DNA of 64,000 nucleotides, from contig NC_062218.1 in the NCBI RefSeq assembly GCF_902686445.1, positions 133,409,241-133,473,240 of the forward strand, in the 5' to 3' direction. The notes below the pieces were generated by a model that did no database searches, had not been told where the DNA came from, and saw only the letters and a list, made by a program, of their open reading frames with translations. Position numbers and translations under genes: made by a program. Below are positions 11,890 through 24,004 of this stretch, piece after piece. The first letter of the stretch is position 1; each line of letters begins with the position of its first letter. Source of the stretch: Sciurus carolinensis. Taxonomy: Eukaryota > Chordata > Mammalia > Rodentia > Sciuridae.

Positions 11890-12640
11890 TTAAGAAACAT
11901 ACATTAGGAACAGAACTTTGACAAAAACCAAAGCAAGGGATTAGAACAACTACCAAAAATTATAATTCAAGGAAATTTCCTGATTAAAGAAAAAATCAAC
12001 TACACATTGAAAGCAAACAATATACCTGACAATACAATATAAAAACAACAACATCAAGATATAGTAAAATTACTGATTTTATGATTAAAAAAATCCTCTG
12101 GGTTCTAGGCAATAACCAACAAGAGAAAGAAAATTAGACTGCCAGCAAATCTACAGTAAAGCTTTGTGCCATAGGAAAAGAAAGAGTAAAACATATTTAA
12201 GATACTTAAGGAGAAATGAATAAGCCAAGGATTTTATATTCAGCAAAACTGATATTTAAATATAAAGAGCACAAACTTTAATGTAAGAAATTTAGGAACA
12301 CTATTCCCATGAACACTTTCTTTTTCTTCCTTTTTTTTTTTCCTTGTGGTGCTGGGGATTGAACCCAGGGCTTCACACATGCTAGACAAATGTTTTACCA
12401 ACTGAACTATATTCCTAGCCCTCCCATGAACTCTTTCTAAAAAATCTAGAGAACAAGCTGACATTCAAAACGATTAGACATATGATTTGCTAGGGCCACT
12501 TAGTAGTGTATGATATAAAACTAAGACTAAATAGAAGTTATGCAGGTTAAATATTTGGGAATGCTAACAGAATGAGGACTTTGATAACACAGAAACCACA
12601 CAACTATTTAAAAAAATAGAATAAAAGGTAAAGATTTTTC
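11890..12640 (+). mobile_element. HAL1-like half-L1 fragment
   Basis: 'aagccaaggattttatattc', 'ttcccatgaac' and 'aaaatctagagaacaagctg' resemble the distal ORF1 part of HAL1/L1M. Interrupted by an ID at 12315-12421. Confidence 0.5.
12315..12421 (-). mobile_element. ID SINE with TSD
   Basis: Reversed ID: 'tggtgctggggattgaaccc', 'ttcacacatgctagacaaat'. The 10-bp repeat 'tcccatgaac' at 12305-12314 and 12422-12431 flanks it. Confidence 0.9.
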
Positions 12641-14045
12641 TGCTCTGAGTAAGCAATTCTGGTGATGGTATTTTTTTTTTTTTTTTTTTTTTACTTTTTA
12701 AAAATTTCTTCTAATTAGTTAAATGTGACAGTAGAATACATTTTGACACATCATACATAAATGGAGTATAACTCCATTCTGGTTGTACATGATGTAGAGT
12801 TACACAGATCATGTAATTATATATGCACATAGGTAATAACATCCGACTCATTCTGCTCTCATTCTTATCTCCATACCTGCTTCCCCTCCCTTCACTCCCT
12901 TCTGTCTAATCCAAAGTGCCTCTATTCTCCCTCCCACTTACTATGAATTAGCATCCGTATATCAAGAGAAAACATTTGGCCTTTGGTTTTATGGGACTGT
13001 CTTATTTCACTTAGCATAATTTTCCAGTTCCACCCATTTACCAGCAAATGCTATAATTTCATTCTTCTTTAAGGCTGAGAAATATTCCATTGGGTATATA
13101 TACCACTTTTTCTTAATCCATTCATCTGTTGAGGGGCACCTAGGTTGGTTTCATAGCTTAGTTATTGTGAATTGAGCTTCTATAAACGTTAATGTCGCTA
13201 TAGCACTATACTATGCTGATTTAAAGTCCTTTGGATACATACTGAGAAGTGGGAAAACTGGGCCAAATGGTGGTTCCATTCCAAGTTTTCTGAGGAATCA
13301 CCATAATGCTTTCCATACTGGTTGCACCAATTTGCAGTCCCACCAGAAATGTATGTCTATACCTTTCCCCCCACAGCCTCACCAACATTTATTATTGCTT
13401 GCATCCTTGATAATTGCCATTCTGACTGAAGAGAGATGAAATCTCAGTGTAGTTTTAATCTGCATTTCTCTAATTGCTAGAGATGTTGAACACTGTTTCA
13501 TTTATTTGTTGATCAATTGGATTTCTTCTGTGAAGTGCCTGTTCAGTTCCTTAGCCCATTTATTGATTGGGTTATTTGGGGTTTTTTGGTATTGGAGTAT
13601 TTTGAGTATCCTGGAGAATAATGCTCTATCTGAGGTGCATGTGATAAAGATTTTCTACCATTATGTAGGCTCTCACGTCATGTTCTTAATTGTTTCCTTT
13701 GCTGTGAAGAAGCTTCTTAGCTTGATTCCATCCCATGTATTAATATTTTATTTTACTTCTTGTGCTTTAGGAGTCCAGTTAAGGAAGTCAGTTCCTAAGC
13801 CAACATGATGTAGCTTTGGGCCTACTTTTTCTTTTATTAGGCACAGGGTCTCTGTTCTAGTGCCTAAGTCTTTCTGGCACCTTTGTCTAGTATGAGATAA
13901 CTGTATTTATGTGGGTTTGCCTCTGTGTCTTCTAGTCTGGTCTACATATCTGTTTTGGGGCCAATACCATGTCATTTTGTTACTATGGCTGTGTAGTATA
14001 CGTAGTATAACTCAAGGTTTGGTATTGTAATGACTCTCTTTTCTT

Positions 14046-14241
14046 TTGGTACCAGGGATTAAACTTAGGGGCATTCAACCACTGAGCCACATCCCTAGTT
14101 CTATTTTGCATTTTGTTTAGAGACAGGTCTCACTGAGTTGCTTAGCACCTAAGTTGTCGAGGTTGGCTTTGAACTTGAGATCCTCCTGCCTCAGCCTCCC
14201 TAGCAGCTGGGATTACAGGCATGTGCCACCACACCAGGCCA
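14046..14241 (-). mobile_element. B1-ID SINE inside L1
   Basis: 'accagggattaaacttaggg' (ID end) to 'gggattacaggcatgtgcca' (B1). L1 ORF2 sequence resumes immediately on both sides. Confidence 0.9.
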
Positions 14242-14411
14242 CTTTCCTTGCTACAGACAGCTTTGGCTACTCTGGGTTTCTTTTATTTTTCCAAATGAAC
14301 TTCATGACTGTTTTTTCTATTTCTATGAAGAATATCATTGGGATATTAGTAGGAATTGCATTAAATCTGTTTAACACTTTTGGTAATATGGCCATTTTGA
14401 CAATATTAATT

Positions 14412-15131
14412 CTGCCTATCCGATTATCAAGAACACAAGCAACAATAGGTGTTGGAGAGGATGTGGGGAAAAAGGTACACTCATACATTGCTGGTGGGGT
14501 TGCAAATTAGTGCAGCCACTCTGGAAAGCAGTATGGAGATTCCACAGAAAGCTTGGAATGGAACCACTATTTGACCCAGCTATCCCACTCCTTGGCCTAT
14601 ACCCAAAGGACTTAAAATCAGCATACTACAGAGACACAGCCACATCAATGTTCATAGCTGCTCAATTCACAATAGCCAGATTGTGGAACCAACCTAGATG
14701 TCCTTCAATTGATGAATGGATAAAGAAACTGTGGTATATATATACAATGGAATATTACTCAGCCATAAAGAATGATAAAATTATGACATTTGCAGGCAAA
14801 TGGATGAAACTGGAGAATATCATGCTAAGTGAGATAAGCCAATCTCAAAAAACCAAAGGACAAATGATCTCGCTGATAAACAGATGATGACACATAATGG
14901 GGGGGTGGGAGGGGTTAGGATTAGGGTTAGGGTCAGGGAGGGGGGCAAGAATGGAGGAAGGAAGGACTGTATAGAGGGAAAAGAGGGGTGGGAGGGGTAG
15001 GGGGGAAAAAATAACAGAATGAATCAAACAACATTACCCTATGTAAATTTATGATTACACAAATGGTATGCCTTGACTCCATGTACAAAGAAACATGTAT
15101 CCCATTTGTTTACAATAAAAAAAAAAAATTC
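14412..15131 (+). mobile_element. 5'-truncated L1 nested in an opposite L1
   Basis: Plus-strand ORF2 C-terminal sequence ('ggtgttggagaggatgtggg', 'ggaatattactcagccataa'), a G-rich 3' UTR and a near-pure poly-A end at about 15116-15128. The host L1 continues on both sides on the opposite strand. Confidence 0.85.
14914..14938 (+). repeat. Short telomere-like TTAGGG run in the L1 3' UTR
   Basis: Reads as about four degenerate units of TTAGGG ('gttaggattagggttagggt') within the G-rich tract of the nested L1. Confidence 0.6.
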
Positions 15132-15520
15132 TGTCTTTCACCTCTTTTGTTACATTAATTCCCAAATACCTAAATTTTTTTTGAGACTATTGTGTGGTAA
15201 TGGTATTATTAACCATTATTCTGAGACGTGTGTGTAATACAAGATAATGAAAGTCAGTAAACATGGGATATTCAAATTCTATCATCACTTATACCTGAGA
15301 ACCAGGACCCTTGGTATGAAAGAAGATACAAATAATAGTTGCAGAAAAAGTTTTTAAACCTTATTATCTTAAATTTGAATCCAAAGTATCAGTATGCTTT
15401 CATATTTTAACTTTAAATATCAAAATAACTTTAGCTCAAAATGTTTTGTCATATATATAAACATGTATGTTACTTACATATCACATATTTATTCATAAAT
15501 GTATACAAACATATGTGTCT

Positions 15521-15541
15521 CTGTGTGTGTGTGTGTGTGTA
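15521..15541. repeat. (TG)n microsatellite
   Basis: About ten TG units next to a CATATG/TATATA-rich tract. Confidence 0.9.
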
Positions 15542-16429
15542 AATATATAAAAGAGGGGGTGAGGGAATCCTATCCTAGCTTATGATCTTGAAATAACATT
15601 TCCAACTTAAAAAAAATAAAAAGTCCTGGAAAAAAGACTTATGGTTTGAGATAAAAAATACACAAGATGACCCAAGAAAATCTCTTCAAACCAGACAGAA
15701 AGGAACCTACCAAAGAACTTATGCTTGTGTCATGAACTCAGAAGTCAGTTAAAAAGGTTCTCCCTTAGCCAAAAACAGGACAATTTAGGTATCAATTTAG
15801 TTATAACTAAATAAGTTTGAAACCCAATGCTTTAATATACTAGTTAATAATAATACTTAAAAAAAACCTAACACAAAGGATGACAGTTTATCTTGAAGAC
15901 TAGTAAATAAAAGGGGGAAAAAAAAACCAAGTATTCTTTCCTATAAAAATTGCATATCAAATAGTAAATGAGGGTTAAGTCTCTCTTTATAAAATATCTC
16001 AGCTAAAGTAATGCTAGAATTAGAATATCACTATTTGCAACCCTCAAAGGATTAATAGCTTTGGGCAAAGAACAGCAATAGAAAAGAAGGCATTTAGATC
16101 CCATGTGTGATAAAGAAAAAAGCAATCCCACCTACAGGCCCCCATCTGTAAAAGAGCACCTGAAATCCTATCAAAGAGCTGAAATGTGAATCGTATCAAG
16201 TCTCTTATTCTAGCTGCCAATCTGTAGCAAATGCTGAAGATGAAGAACATGCTGAAATACATTATAATTATGCAATCTGCAAAACACAGATCATGGGAAA
16301 CGTGAAGAAAAGAAAAAGATGGTGGGAGGGCCCTATAAATTGAGACATATAAAAGAAGGTTGGGGGGGCTTAAATTATAATGCTTAGGTAAACAATTTGA
16401 GATTAAAACTACAAGAAAAAAAAGGAGAA

Positions 16430-16589
16430 AATAATTACTAAAAAAGTCAGGATAATGGTTACTTTAGAGAGCAACCTGGGGGTTGTGATTGGCTATGGCA
16501 TGTGGTGAGAGTTCTGTGCAAAGTGAGAAAGTTCTAATTCTTGACTTTGGTAGTGGTCACAGGCTTTTTGGTCTCCTAAGAATTCATCT
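16430..16589 (+). mobile_element. L1M/HAL1-type 3' end fragment
   Basis: 'actaaaaaagtcaggataat', 'ttcttgactttggtagtggt' and 'ggtctcctaagaattcatct' fit the 3' UTR of an old L1-like element. It resumes after the SINE at about 16743. Confidence 0.5.
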
Positions 16590-16737
16590 GGCCAAGTGTT
16601 GTGGCAAACACCTGTAATCCTAGAAGATTGGAAGGCTGATGTAGGAGGAACGAAGTTTAATGCAGCCTCAGGAATTGAAGAGAGGCCCTAAGCAAATTAG
16701 CAAGACCTATGTTCAATTCCCGGTACCCACCCGCCCT
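16590..16737 (+). mobile_element. B1-ID SINE, shortened
   Basis: 'ggccaagtgttgtggcaaac' and 'ctgtaatcctagaagattgg' (B1), with the ID part reduced to 'gttcaattcccggtaccc'. Confidence 0.75.
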
Positions 16738-18431
16738 CAAAAAAGAATCCTTTAATACACTATAGTTTTCTTGTGTTTCATTTGAACAACATGCTTTCTT
16801 TAAAAATATAAGTGTCTCATAAAGAGCTATCTGACTGATCTGGTCACCTGTAAATAGCAAAAAGAACTCACCACGCATCCCTCTAGAAGTGTAAGAGCAC
16901 AGGAGCTAACCACCAGTCCAGGATTCTATAACCTCAGATCCCTAGAACTATTAGTATAGGATCTTAAGAACTGAAGGTAAATCTTCTACATGAAATAATT
17001 ATCTTAGCATGAAATAAATTGAGTCTAGACCATTTTTATACACAGAAACTTATGTGTTAAAATTAAGACAATAAAGTGATCTTCCTATTAGTTTATTAAT
17101 TACAAAGTCTCATTCTCTAAACCTATGCAACCAATAGCTTATCGTCCATGAGAATAGTTGGTAAAAATATAACTGCTAAGAATGTTACTTTAGAGGAGTG
17201 ATCCTCTTCCTTACTACCTTGTAAACAGAACTTCTCCCCCAAGTCCAGAATAAGCAGATAACAGTCATTTAAAATTGCCTTCAAGTCCCAGAATAAGGTA
17301 GAGGTAGGAAGAGTGGAGCGTCCTCTTAGTCACAACGATAATAATCTCAGTGACCTGAGTGAGCAATTTCTAGCTTATCCTAATGTTGTAAAAGGAAGGA
17401 AACTTCTCTACAAGCAAAGGACTTGTAATCTAAAAACTGCTAATACAAGCTGAAAAAATGGAGAGAAAAATACAGTTAAATACCAATCCTGTAAAAGTTA
17501 AATAGGAATGGTGGGAACAGTGACTGCCCACGCTTTGAGAGTAACTACTAAATAAGAACGTACTTTTATCTGGGCTCTCCTGGCAGAGAAAGCCAAATGT
17601 GACAGGAGACAGGTAAGAAGAGAGGAATTTAATTCTCCATTATCACACCAATTTTACCAAACTGAACTTGGTTAATTAGGTACAACATTTTTGATATCAA
17701 AAGAGGGAGAACAGGAGACACTGGTGGGTATCAACCTCCAAAATGGCAGATGAGGGTATTTAAGTTGACCCAATAGGTACATCAGAAATTCTGAGCTCAC
17801 AAAGGATTATTATCATCATTACTTTCTTTTTCTTACTAGTATATCTAGATTTGGTAATTATATTTTGTCTATATTCTCCCTTCCTCTCACTTCTTAATAT
17901 GTCATAAGCTCTCAAGGACAGGGATTTTTTTTTATCTGCATAGTACCAGATAAAATGTTTTTATACAATATCTGCTCAGTATATTTGCTGCATTAAATTA
18001 AAATGAACAAGAGCAGTCAGTTCAGAGAAGAGAATATTCTGTACTTTTTAGCAAATAAAAATTAGGACACACTGGAAGGAAAATATAGGGAAGCATATTA
18101 GGCCAACATTAACACAGAACTTCTTTAGCGCGTTTGCCCTGAGAAGAAACAATGTCCCTTTACTACCTTGAAATATTTAAAGAGGCTGTTTGCCCAAGAG
18201 TAGGGACACTAGGGAAAGAATATTCTCAGTGGGTCCATAGACACATATATTTCTTTGACTATATCCAAGTTGCACTAAAGATTTGAATGAAAACTTTTGA
18301 GATCTGCTGCAAATTAAGAATTTGTTTTTGAATAAAGGTGTCCAAAGAGACTCGGATTGAAATGCAAATGAATAAGGAGAAATAAATCTATCCCCAAACC
18401 TATACAGAATAGCATTAAACATTCCACAGGT

Positions 18432-18560
18432 TATCATCATTTCATCTTTGATATTATTATCCCCATTTTATAAAATGGGGATAGTGAGAGAGTAAACAAC
18501 AGATGGGGTTTGAACTCTGACTCAAACCACGGTCATTCCACTGAACTTTCCTGTTTCTAA
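18432..18560 (-). mobile_element. MIR SINE fragment
   Basis: 'attattatccccattttata' and 'ggtttgaactctgactc' give the reversed MIR core. Lies within 120 bp of the coding exon, on its intron 2 side. Confidence 0.65.
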
Positions 18561-18678
18561 AAGAAATTAGTAGATGTAAATAATAATAATTATTGCTTCT
18601 TTTGTATACTAGCATTAGAAAACAATATTCTATCATATCTTAATTTCCATACCAGAAATTCAAGCTTCCATGTCTTAC

Positions 18679-18792
18679 CACTTATTTCAAGCTCTGCCCA
18701 ATGTGATTTCTTTCCATTTGCTGCTTCCTCAGAGGACATGATTGTGTACATCCTCCGAGGGTCAGGAGAGTCGTATTTTTCTTTGGGCATGC
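18679..18792 (-). CDS. CNOT6: CNOT6 first coding exon (exon 2), N-terminus of CCR4-NOT deadenylase subunit
   Basis: Read on the minus strand, a pyrimidine-rich tract and acceptor AG (18794-18793) are followed by two bases and an ATG at 18790-18788. The open frame runs 37 codons and one base to a GTAAGA donor beginning at 18678. The peptide starts MPKEKYDSPDPRRMYTIMSS and ends in WAELEIS, matching the conserved start of CCR4-type deadenylases ahead of their leucine-rich repeats. SSEEAANGKK favours CNOT6 over its paralogue CNOT6L, which as recalled reads SAEEVANGKK; the aspartate at residue 7 is CNOT6L-like and serine at residue 8 replaces a usual proline. CNOT6 removes poly(A) tails as a Mg2+-dependent EEP-family exonuclease within the cytoplasmic CCR4-NOT complex, and its LRR domain binds the CAF1 subunits CNOT7/8. 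The LRR and nuclease exons are not in this window. There is no frameshift or stop, and both splice sites are intact, so this is a live exon rather than a retrocopy. Confidence 0.93.
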
Positions 18793-18964
18793 CTATTAAA
18801 TGATAAAAAGAAACCAATGGTCATTTATCAGTGTTTTTACTTGTTTTATGATCAGTGTCTGACATAATCACTCCTTCCTAGAAATATTTAATTTGGCTCT
18901 GAGGTTATCTTTTCTCTTAGTTTCCCCTCCCATCTCTCTAGACTTAGCATGTTGCTAGATCTCC

Positions 18965-19075
18965 CTGCAGAGTTGTAATTATCTCCATTTTACCAACAGA
19001 AAACAGAAGTCCAAAAAGGTTTAAGCAATTTTTGCACTGTTACAGAGCCAGGCTTTGAACGTGTCTGATTAAAAG
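18965..19075 (-). mobile_element. MIR SINE fragment
   Basis: 'taattatctccattttacca', 'aaaaggtttaagcaattt' and 'gagccaggctttgaacgtgt' match the reversed MIR core. Confidence 0.65.
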
Positions 19076-19200
19076 TTTAAATTATGTTATGTTGTCTCTC
19101 TGCTGATAGGAAGTAGAACTATTTATTTCAAGCACAACAATGAATTTTGTTTAGTCAATGTACAGAAAGGTAAATAATCCTTTTTAAAAAGCTATCTGAG

Positions 19201-19337
19201 GGGCTGGGGCTATAGCTCAGTGGCAGAGTGCTTGCCTTAGCACATGTGAGGCATTGGGTTGGATCCTTAGTGCCACATAAAAATAAGCAAAATAAAAGCA
19301 TTCTGTCCATCTACAACTACAAAAAGAATTTTTTAAA
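19201..19337 (+). mobile_element. ID SINE
   Basis: 'ggggctggggctatagctca', 'gtggcagagtgcttgcctta', then an A-rich tail with 'tctacaactac'. Confidence 0.88.
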
Positions 19338-20419
19338 CAAAACACTGCCTGAAATGACTAAAAATATAAATGGTGAGACTGCAGAGAAATAATACATGGT
19401 TTTGCTATATACTAATAAAGCAAAACTGTTCTCTTACATGTAAATTTCTTCTGTATAGAAATAAAATAAGTTTTTAGATTGATCTTAAAAATCCAACACA
19501 GAAAGCTATACAATTCCGTCTAATAATAATCTGGTAAAGGGCCCTTTGTGAATGACATCAATATACCACTAATAACCTAGAAAATATAAAATGCTACATA
19601 AGAGCCACCAGAGCTTGAGGACAACATTCCTTAAGTTTACAACCAAAAGCCACTATTCTGATCAGATTCTATTTACAAAACAACCATATGATCCTCATTA
19701 GCTTTTCCAAAGAGAATCTAGAAATGGTAAAAATTTATTCTAACCAGTTGAATATTTTGGCCCTATTATGCACAGGACTTCTCGGTGAAAGTTCAGAAGT
19801 CTGATTACCAATCTTACATGAGTATAGTGTGAATCAATGCCCAGAATCTGATTACACCTCAGAGAAGTGTTACTGAACTAAAAAGATCTGAAAACCAGGG
19901 CCTGGACCTGTGGCCACTCCATCAGTCATAATTCCTGCCACAGCAGCTAGTCATTCCCTTTTTGGTTTTTCATAATGTAAGACTGTTTATCTGAAAATCT
20001 GACACACGCATTAGTCTAAACTCCAAAGCAGCGAGGACATCTCTATATCTCAAACCCCTGAAATTGAGGGTTAAGGAGTTAAAAAAAAAAAAAAAAAAAA
20101 CACAACAGAATAAAAAAAGTTATAGCACATTGAACAATTAAGCTCCTGCAAGGAGGAACAAGAGCACATGTGCCCATTGAACAAGGTTATTCATTTTTCT
20201 GGGAGTTCAAGAAGGTACAGAATTAAGACTAGGTAAACAATAAAGGGATACATACAATTTAAGTTGTTCCTCAAGGCTTTGAAATCCACAAACTTGCCCT
20301 CTAAAAAGCACAATATGTCATTGAAGATTACAAACTAAAAATAATAAGCCCCCAACTTCAAAAAAGACTTGAAAACTGTCAAGAAGAATTACCAAAGAAT
20401 ATTTTTAAAAACAGACAGG

Positions 20420-20632
20420 AATGGGCATGGTGGCACACACGTGTAATCCCAGTAGCCTGGGAGGCTGAGACAGGAGGATTTTGAGTTCAAAATTAGCCTC
20501 AGCAACAATGAGGCGCTAAGCAACTCATTGAGATCCTATCTCTAAATAAAATACAAAAGTGGGCTGGGGATGTGGTTCAGTGGTGTGCCCGAGTTAAATC
20601 CCCAGTTACCCCACTCCCCCCCAAAAAATAGG
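20420..20632 (+). mobile_element. B1-ID SINE
   Basis: 'atgggcatggtggcacacac' (B1), 'tctctaaataaaatacaaaa' linker, 'gggctggggatgtggttcag' (ID) with a small deletion, then a C/A-rich tail. Confidence 0.88.
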
Positions 20633-20991
20633 TAGGCCAGAGTCAGCAGATACATAGCACCTTACTACTTAATCTCCTACTCTACCAATCCATTGCTAGA
20701 CAACACTACTGGATCCTGGCAGCATAAAATCCATCCCTGATCTAGGGATGTTACATCAGAGTATCATATTTTTAATCTTGGAATAATTATTTCATGTAAA
20801 GAAACAAAGGATATTAAATATCATGTTTACTAGAAAGATAAGCTGTCATAACTAAATATTTATGAAAGATTAAAGATGCATCTAAAACCATTCTGGGAAA
20901 AACCTGTGGTACACAGTACAGTTAAAAACCTACCACAACAGATTTAAAAAGACTATTCTGTGGCATTTAAATTAAGAATGGCTCTCCTTAT

Positions 20992-21210
20992 GGTTTGGAT
21001 GTGAGTGTCCACCCAAAGCTCGTGTGTGAGACAATGCAAGGAGGTTTAGAGGAGAAATGATTGGGTTATGAGGGTCTTAACCCAATCAGTAAATTAATCC
21101 TCCTGATAGGATTTACTGAGTGGTGACTGTAAGCAGGTAAGGTGTGGATGGAGGAGGTAGGTCATTGGGGATGTGGGTTTTGGGGTTTGTATTTTGTATC
21201 TGGCAAGTGG

Positions 21211-21249
<39 letters not shown>

Positions 21250-21437
21250 TTCCTGATCATCATGTGAGCTGCTTCCTTCCACCACACTCTTCCACCCTGA
21301 TGGTAAGCCTTAAGGAATGGAGCTGGCTGCCTATGGACTGAGACCTCTGAAATGGTGAGCTCCCAAATAAACTTTTCCTTCTCTATAATTGTTCTTATCA
21401 GGTCTTTTTGTCACAGCAGAGAAAAAGTTGACTAAAA
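20992..21437 (+). mobile_element. MaLR-type solo LTR with (CT)n expansion
   Basis: 'tatggtttggatgtgagtgt' start, 'gtgtgagacaatgcaaggag', 'tggagctggctgcctatgga', 'ccaaataaacttttcctt', and a 'gttgactaaaa' end. Same family as the copies at 9142 and (reversed) 33479. A run of about 18 CT units lies at 21213-21247. Confidence 0.8.
21213..21248. repeat. (CT)n microsatellite
   Basis: About 18 uninterrupted CT units, grown from the CT-rich centre of the LTR. Confidence 0.92.
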
Positions 21438-22327
21438 GCAAAAAAAAAAAGGGGGGGTGGGGATGGAAGAAACAGTGGAATGAAGACACAAAAGCCAAGT
21501 GTAAAAAGTTCCACCCCTGTTAGTTCAGCCCCCTACAGATCCCTATCAATTAACGGTTCCCCCGTTAAAGCACTGAAATTAAGTGCTGCGTATTTTAATT
21601 TCCTCCAGTTAGGAGGCAACTGAAAAGAAATATCTGCTGAATATAGGGATATCAGAAAGAAGAGTAACAGTCTTAGGTTTTTTTTTGTTTTTGTTTTTAA
21701 ACCAGGAATCAAACTCATGCTCAACCAAAATTGTGTACAATCAAATATTGGAGTTTCCCCCATATACAAAAACAAGAGCTGAAACCCACCAATCACAATT
21801 GACCCTAGTCAAAAGGTGTGCCACAGCCCTGCCTCTCCCTCTCTCTATAAGCAAAAGAAAAGCCCAACCTTCAAAATGAATCTCTAAGGTAAAATGGTGC
21901 CTAAGAATCCACCATAAAAGAAAGGACAAACCATTTTTTCTCTCTACTCTTATACTTCACACACAACACTTTTGTGACTTGAGAGTATGAAGGTTTTCCC
22001 CACATACCAAAACAATTCTTCAGTGGACACTAGTGTCCTATAATTCAACCCAATCCTGGCATTACCTGAAGTTAAAGTTAAGACCCCTCAGTTTAAGGGC
22101 TCATTCCCATAATACCCCGACTTCAGATGCCAAAATCAAATAACAGATTGTCACCCATACTTCTGACCAACAACCAGCTATGAACTATTCCCTCTTTGGG
22201 TTCAATTAATTTGCTAGGATTGTTCACAGAATCAGGAAAACATTTATTGGTTTAATAAACATTGGTTTATTACAAAGGATTTTGTAAAGATACAGATGAA
22301 CAGCCAGGTGAAGAGGTATCTCTAATA

Positions 22328-22960
22328 CAGTAGTACCCCTCTTATCTGTGGGGGATATATTCCAAAGGCCCTCAGTAGATTTCTGAAACCATGGACAATA
22401 CCAAACATAATTTAATGCTGTTTCCATTTTAAGTGAGCACTTATCATACATGTGGCTGTAACTTTCGCAGCTAAAGATTTAATAGTAAAAATTTCTTTTT
22501 CCTTCACAATTTCAAGTACAGAAGATTCACCCTTACCTTATATCTTAGTAGCCTCAGCATTCGATTTTGGTTTTTCTCTTTCACTTAAAGGAAGCACTTT
22601 ACAACCTCTTTAGCATTTCCAAATTGCCAGCATAACTACTCTTACACTCCAGGAACATTATTAAGTAAAATAAGAGTTAATGGAGCACTAGCTTTGTGGT
22701 ACTATGGCAATCTGATATTCCAGTTGGCAAGTTGACTCAAGGGTGGGTAGCATACATAGAGTGGATACACTGGATAAAAACATGATTCATATTCTGAGCA
22801 CAGGATGCATGAGATTTCATCATGCATTACTCAGGACAGAGTAAAATTAAAAACTTTATTTTTTTAATGGAATTTTCCATTTATTATTTTTGGACCATGG
22901 ATAAAAGAAGCCTCAGAAAGAGAAACTGTGAGATAGGGGTGCGGGGGGAGCTTCTGTGCC
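22328..22960 (+). mobile_element. Tigger-type DNA transposon
   Basis: 'cagtagtacccctcttatct' with 'gtgggggatatattccaaag' at the left end; 'ggaattttccatttattatt' and 'gagaaactgtgagatagggg' at the right end. The same layout recurs at 50442. Non-coding and diverged. Confidence 0.7.
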
Positions 22961-24004
22961 AAGAAAGCAAAGTTCTATGTAAAATAGACAATTATAAGTG
23001 TGGGACAGGAAATGTATGAAATGACTCTGGGGCATCTCTCAGTGTCAAAAACAAAAGCTTAAAATAGGGTCATCATGTCAACATAACATGGCAACTGCTA
23101 GGAGGGGTCCTCCTCACTGTTCAAGGTTATAACAATTTGAGCAAAAAGAATCTCAATTATAATGAACTGAAACACACTTAATGAAAATATATGAGTACCT
23201 CAAAAGAAAGTTAAAACAACGGAGGGATAACGTGATCCTACCTGTGCTGTAGAAAAGGAACTGGAAGTGATATAAATGATGAATTAGAAGCAGAAAAAAC
23301 TACTACAATAATAAAGGCAAGATGAAGAGGGCAAGAAAGTGCACACACAGCATGCAAACTAGCCACCATATGAAATAGGGAATAAACTAAAAATTAGCAA
23401 AAAGAGAAAGATTTAAGTGGTTATCTTTTCAGAAGGGAACTGTATTCTGAGTAAGCAAAACAGTCCCAAGTAGAAGGAGTCTAACTTTACAAAAGAAAGA
23501 TACCTCATAAATGAAAGTATGAAAGAATTTTTAAAAAAGCAACATTATGATGTACAATCATTTGTAATTCCTAATGAACATTACTCAGGAAAGGAATACA
23601 AACTGGATTCAACATTAGATAAATCATTGGTACTGACATAAGACTGAAGTAACATCACTACACAGGCTACTTTCTGATCATAAAGTAGACAATGTTCAAT
23701 GGAGGAATAAACTATTACCCACTTTGTTAATCTTACCAATACTACTGGTAAGAAAACCAGATGCTGAGTCATCAATGCTTATGCCTTGATTAAAAAACTA
23801 GAGGAACTTGGTCAGCTGACACCAAAAGAACAATAAGACAATGAGGATGTGGGACTTTTTGCAGAACCTGTATGCTGCCTTCAACAAGTTGGTGTTAAGA
23901 ATATTCTAGATTTGAAGAAAATTCAGGGATCAATGCATGGTTCCTATACTGGATTCATAAATCAAAACTAAAGAATATTTTGTAAACAGAGAAAAATTTA
24001 ATAA

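Larger units (their letters stand above)
12670..15220 (-). mobile_element. L1 3' half, antisense, invaded by a SINE and another L1
   Basis: Starts with oligo-T (12670-12692, its reversed tail), then a reversed 3' UTR and ORF2. ORF2 continues at 14242-14411, after a SINE, and again at about 15133-15220 ('tctttcacctcttttgttac'), after a plus-strand L1. Codons are broken; not active. Confidence 0.82.
1..18678 (-). other. CNOT6: Part of CNOT6 intron 2
   Basis: Begins (minus strand) at the GTAAGA donor at 18678 and runs off the left edge. The next expected exon should encode the leucine-rich repeats; no such minus-strand segment was found. Most of it is interspersed repeat. Stretches with nothing recognised are 1-682, 878-2255, 2880-3880, 4690-5355, 15225-16425 and 16790-18430. 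Confidence 0.7.

Noticed and set aside
14845..15027. Pro-rich minus-strand frame
   Set aside because: Reverse translation of the G-rich L1 3' UTR.
16044..16262. Minus-strand 72-codon frame as a possible CNOT6 leucine-rich-repeat exon
   Set aside because: The translation has no LRR pattern and no good acceptor and donor at its edges.
18590..18678. Coding extension of the CNOT6 exon past 18679 toward the left
   Set aside because: The open frame continues by chance, but a consensus GTAAGA donor at 18678 coincides with the point where similarity to CNOT6 stops.
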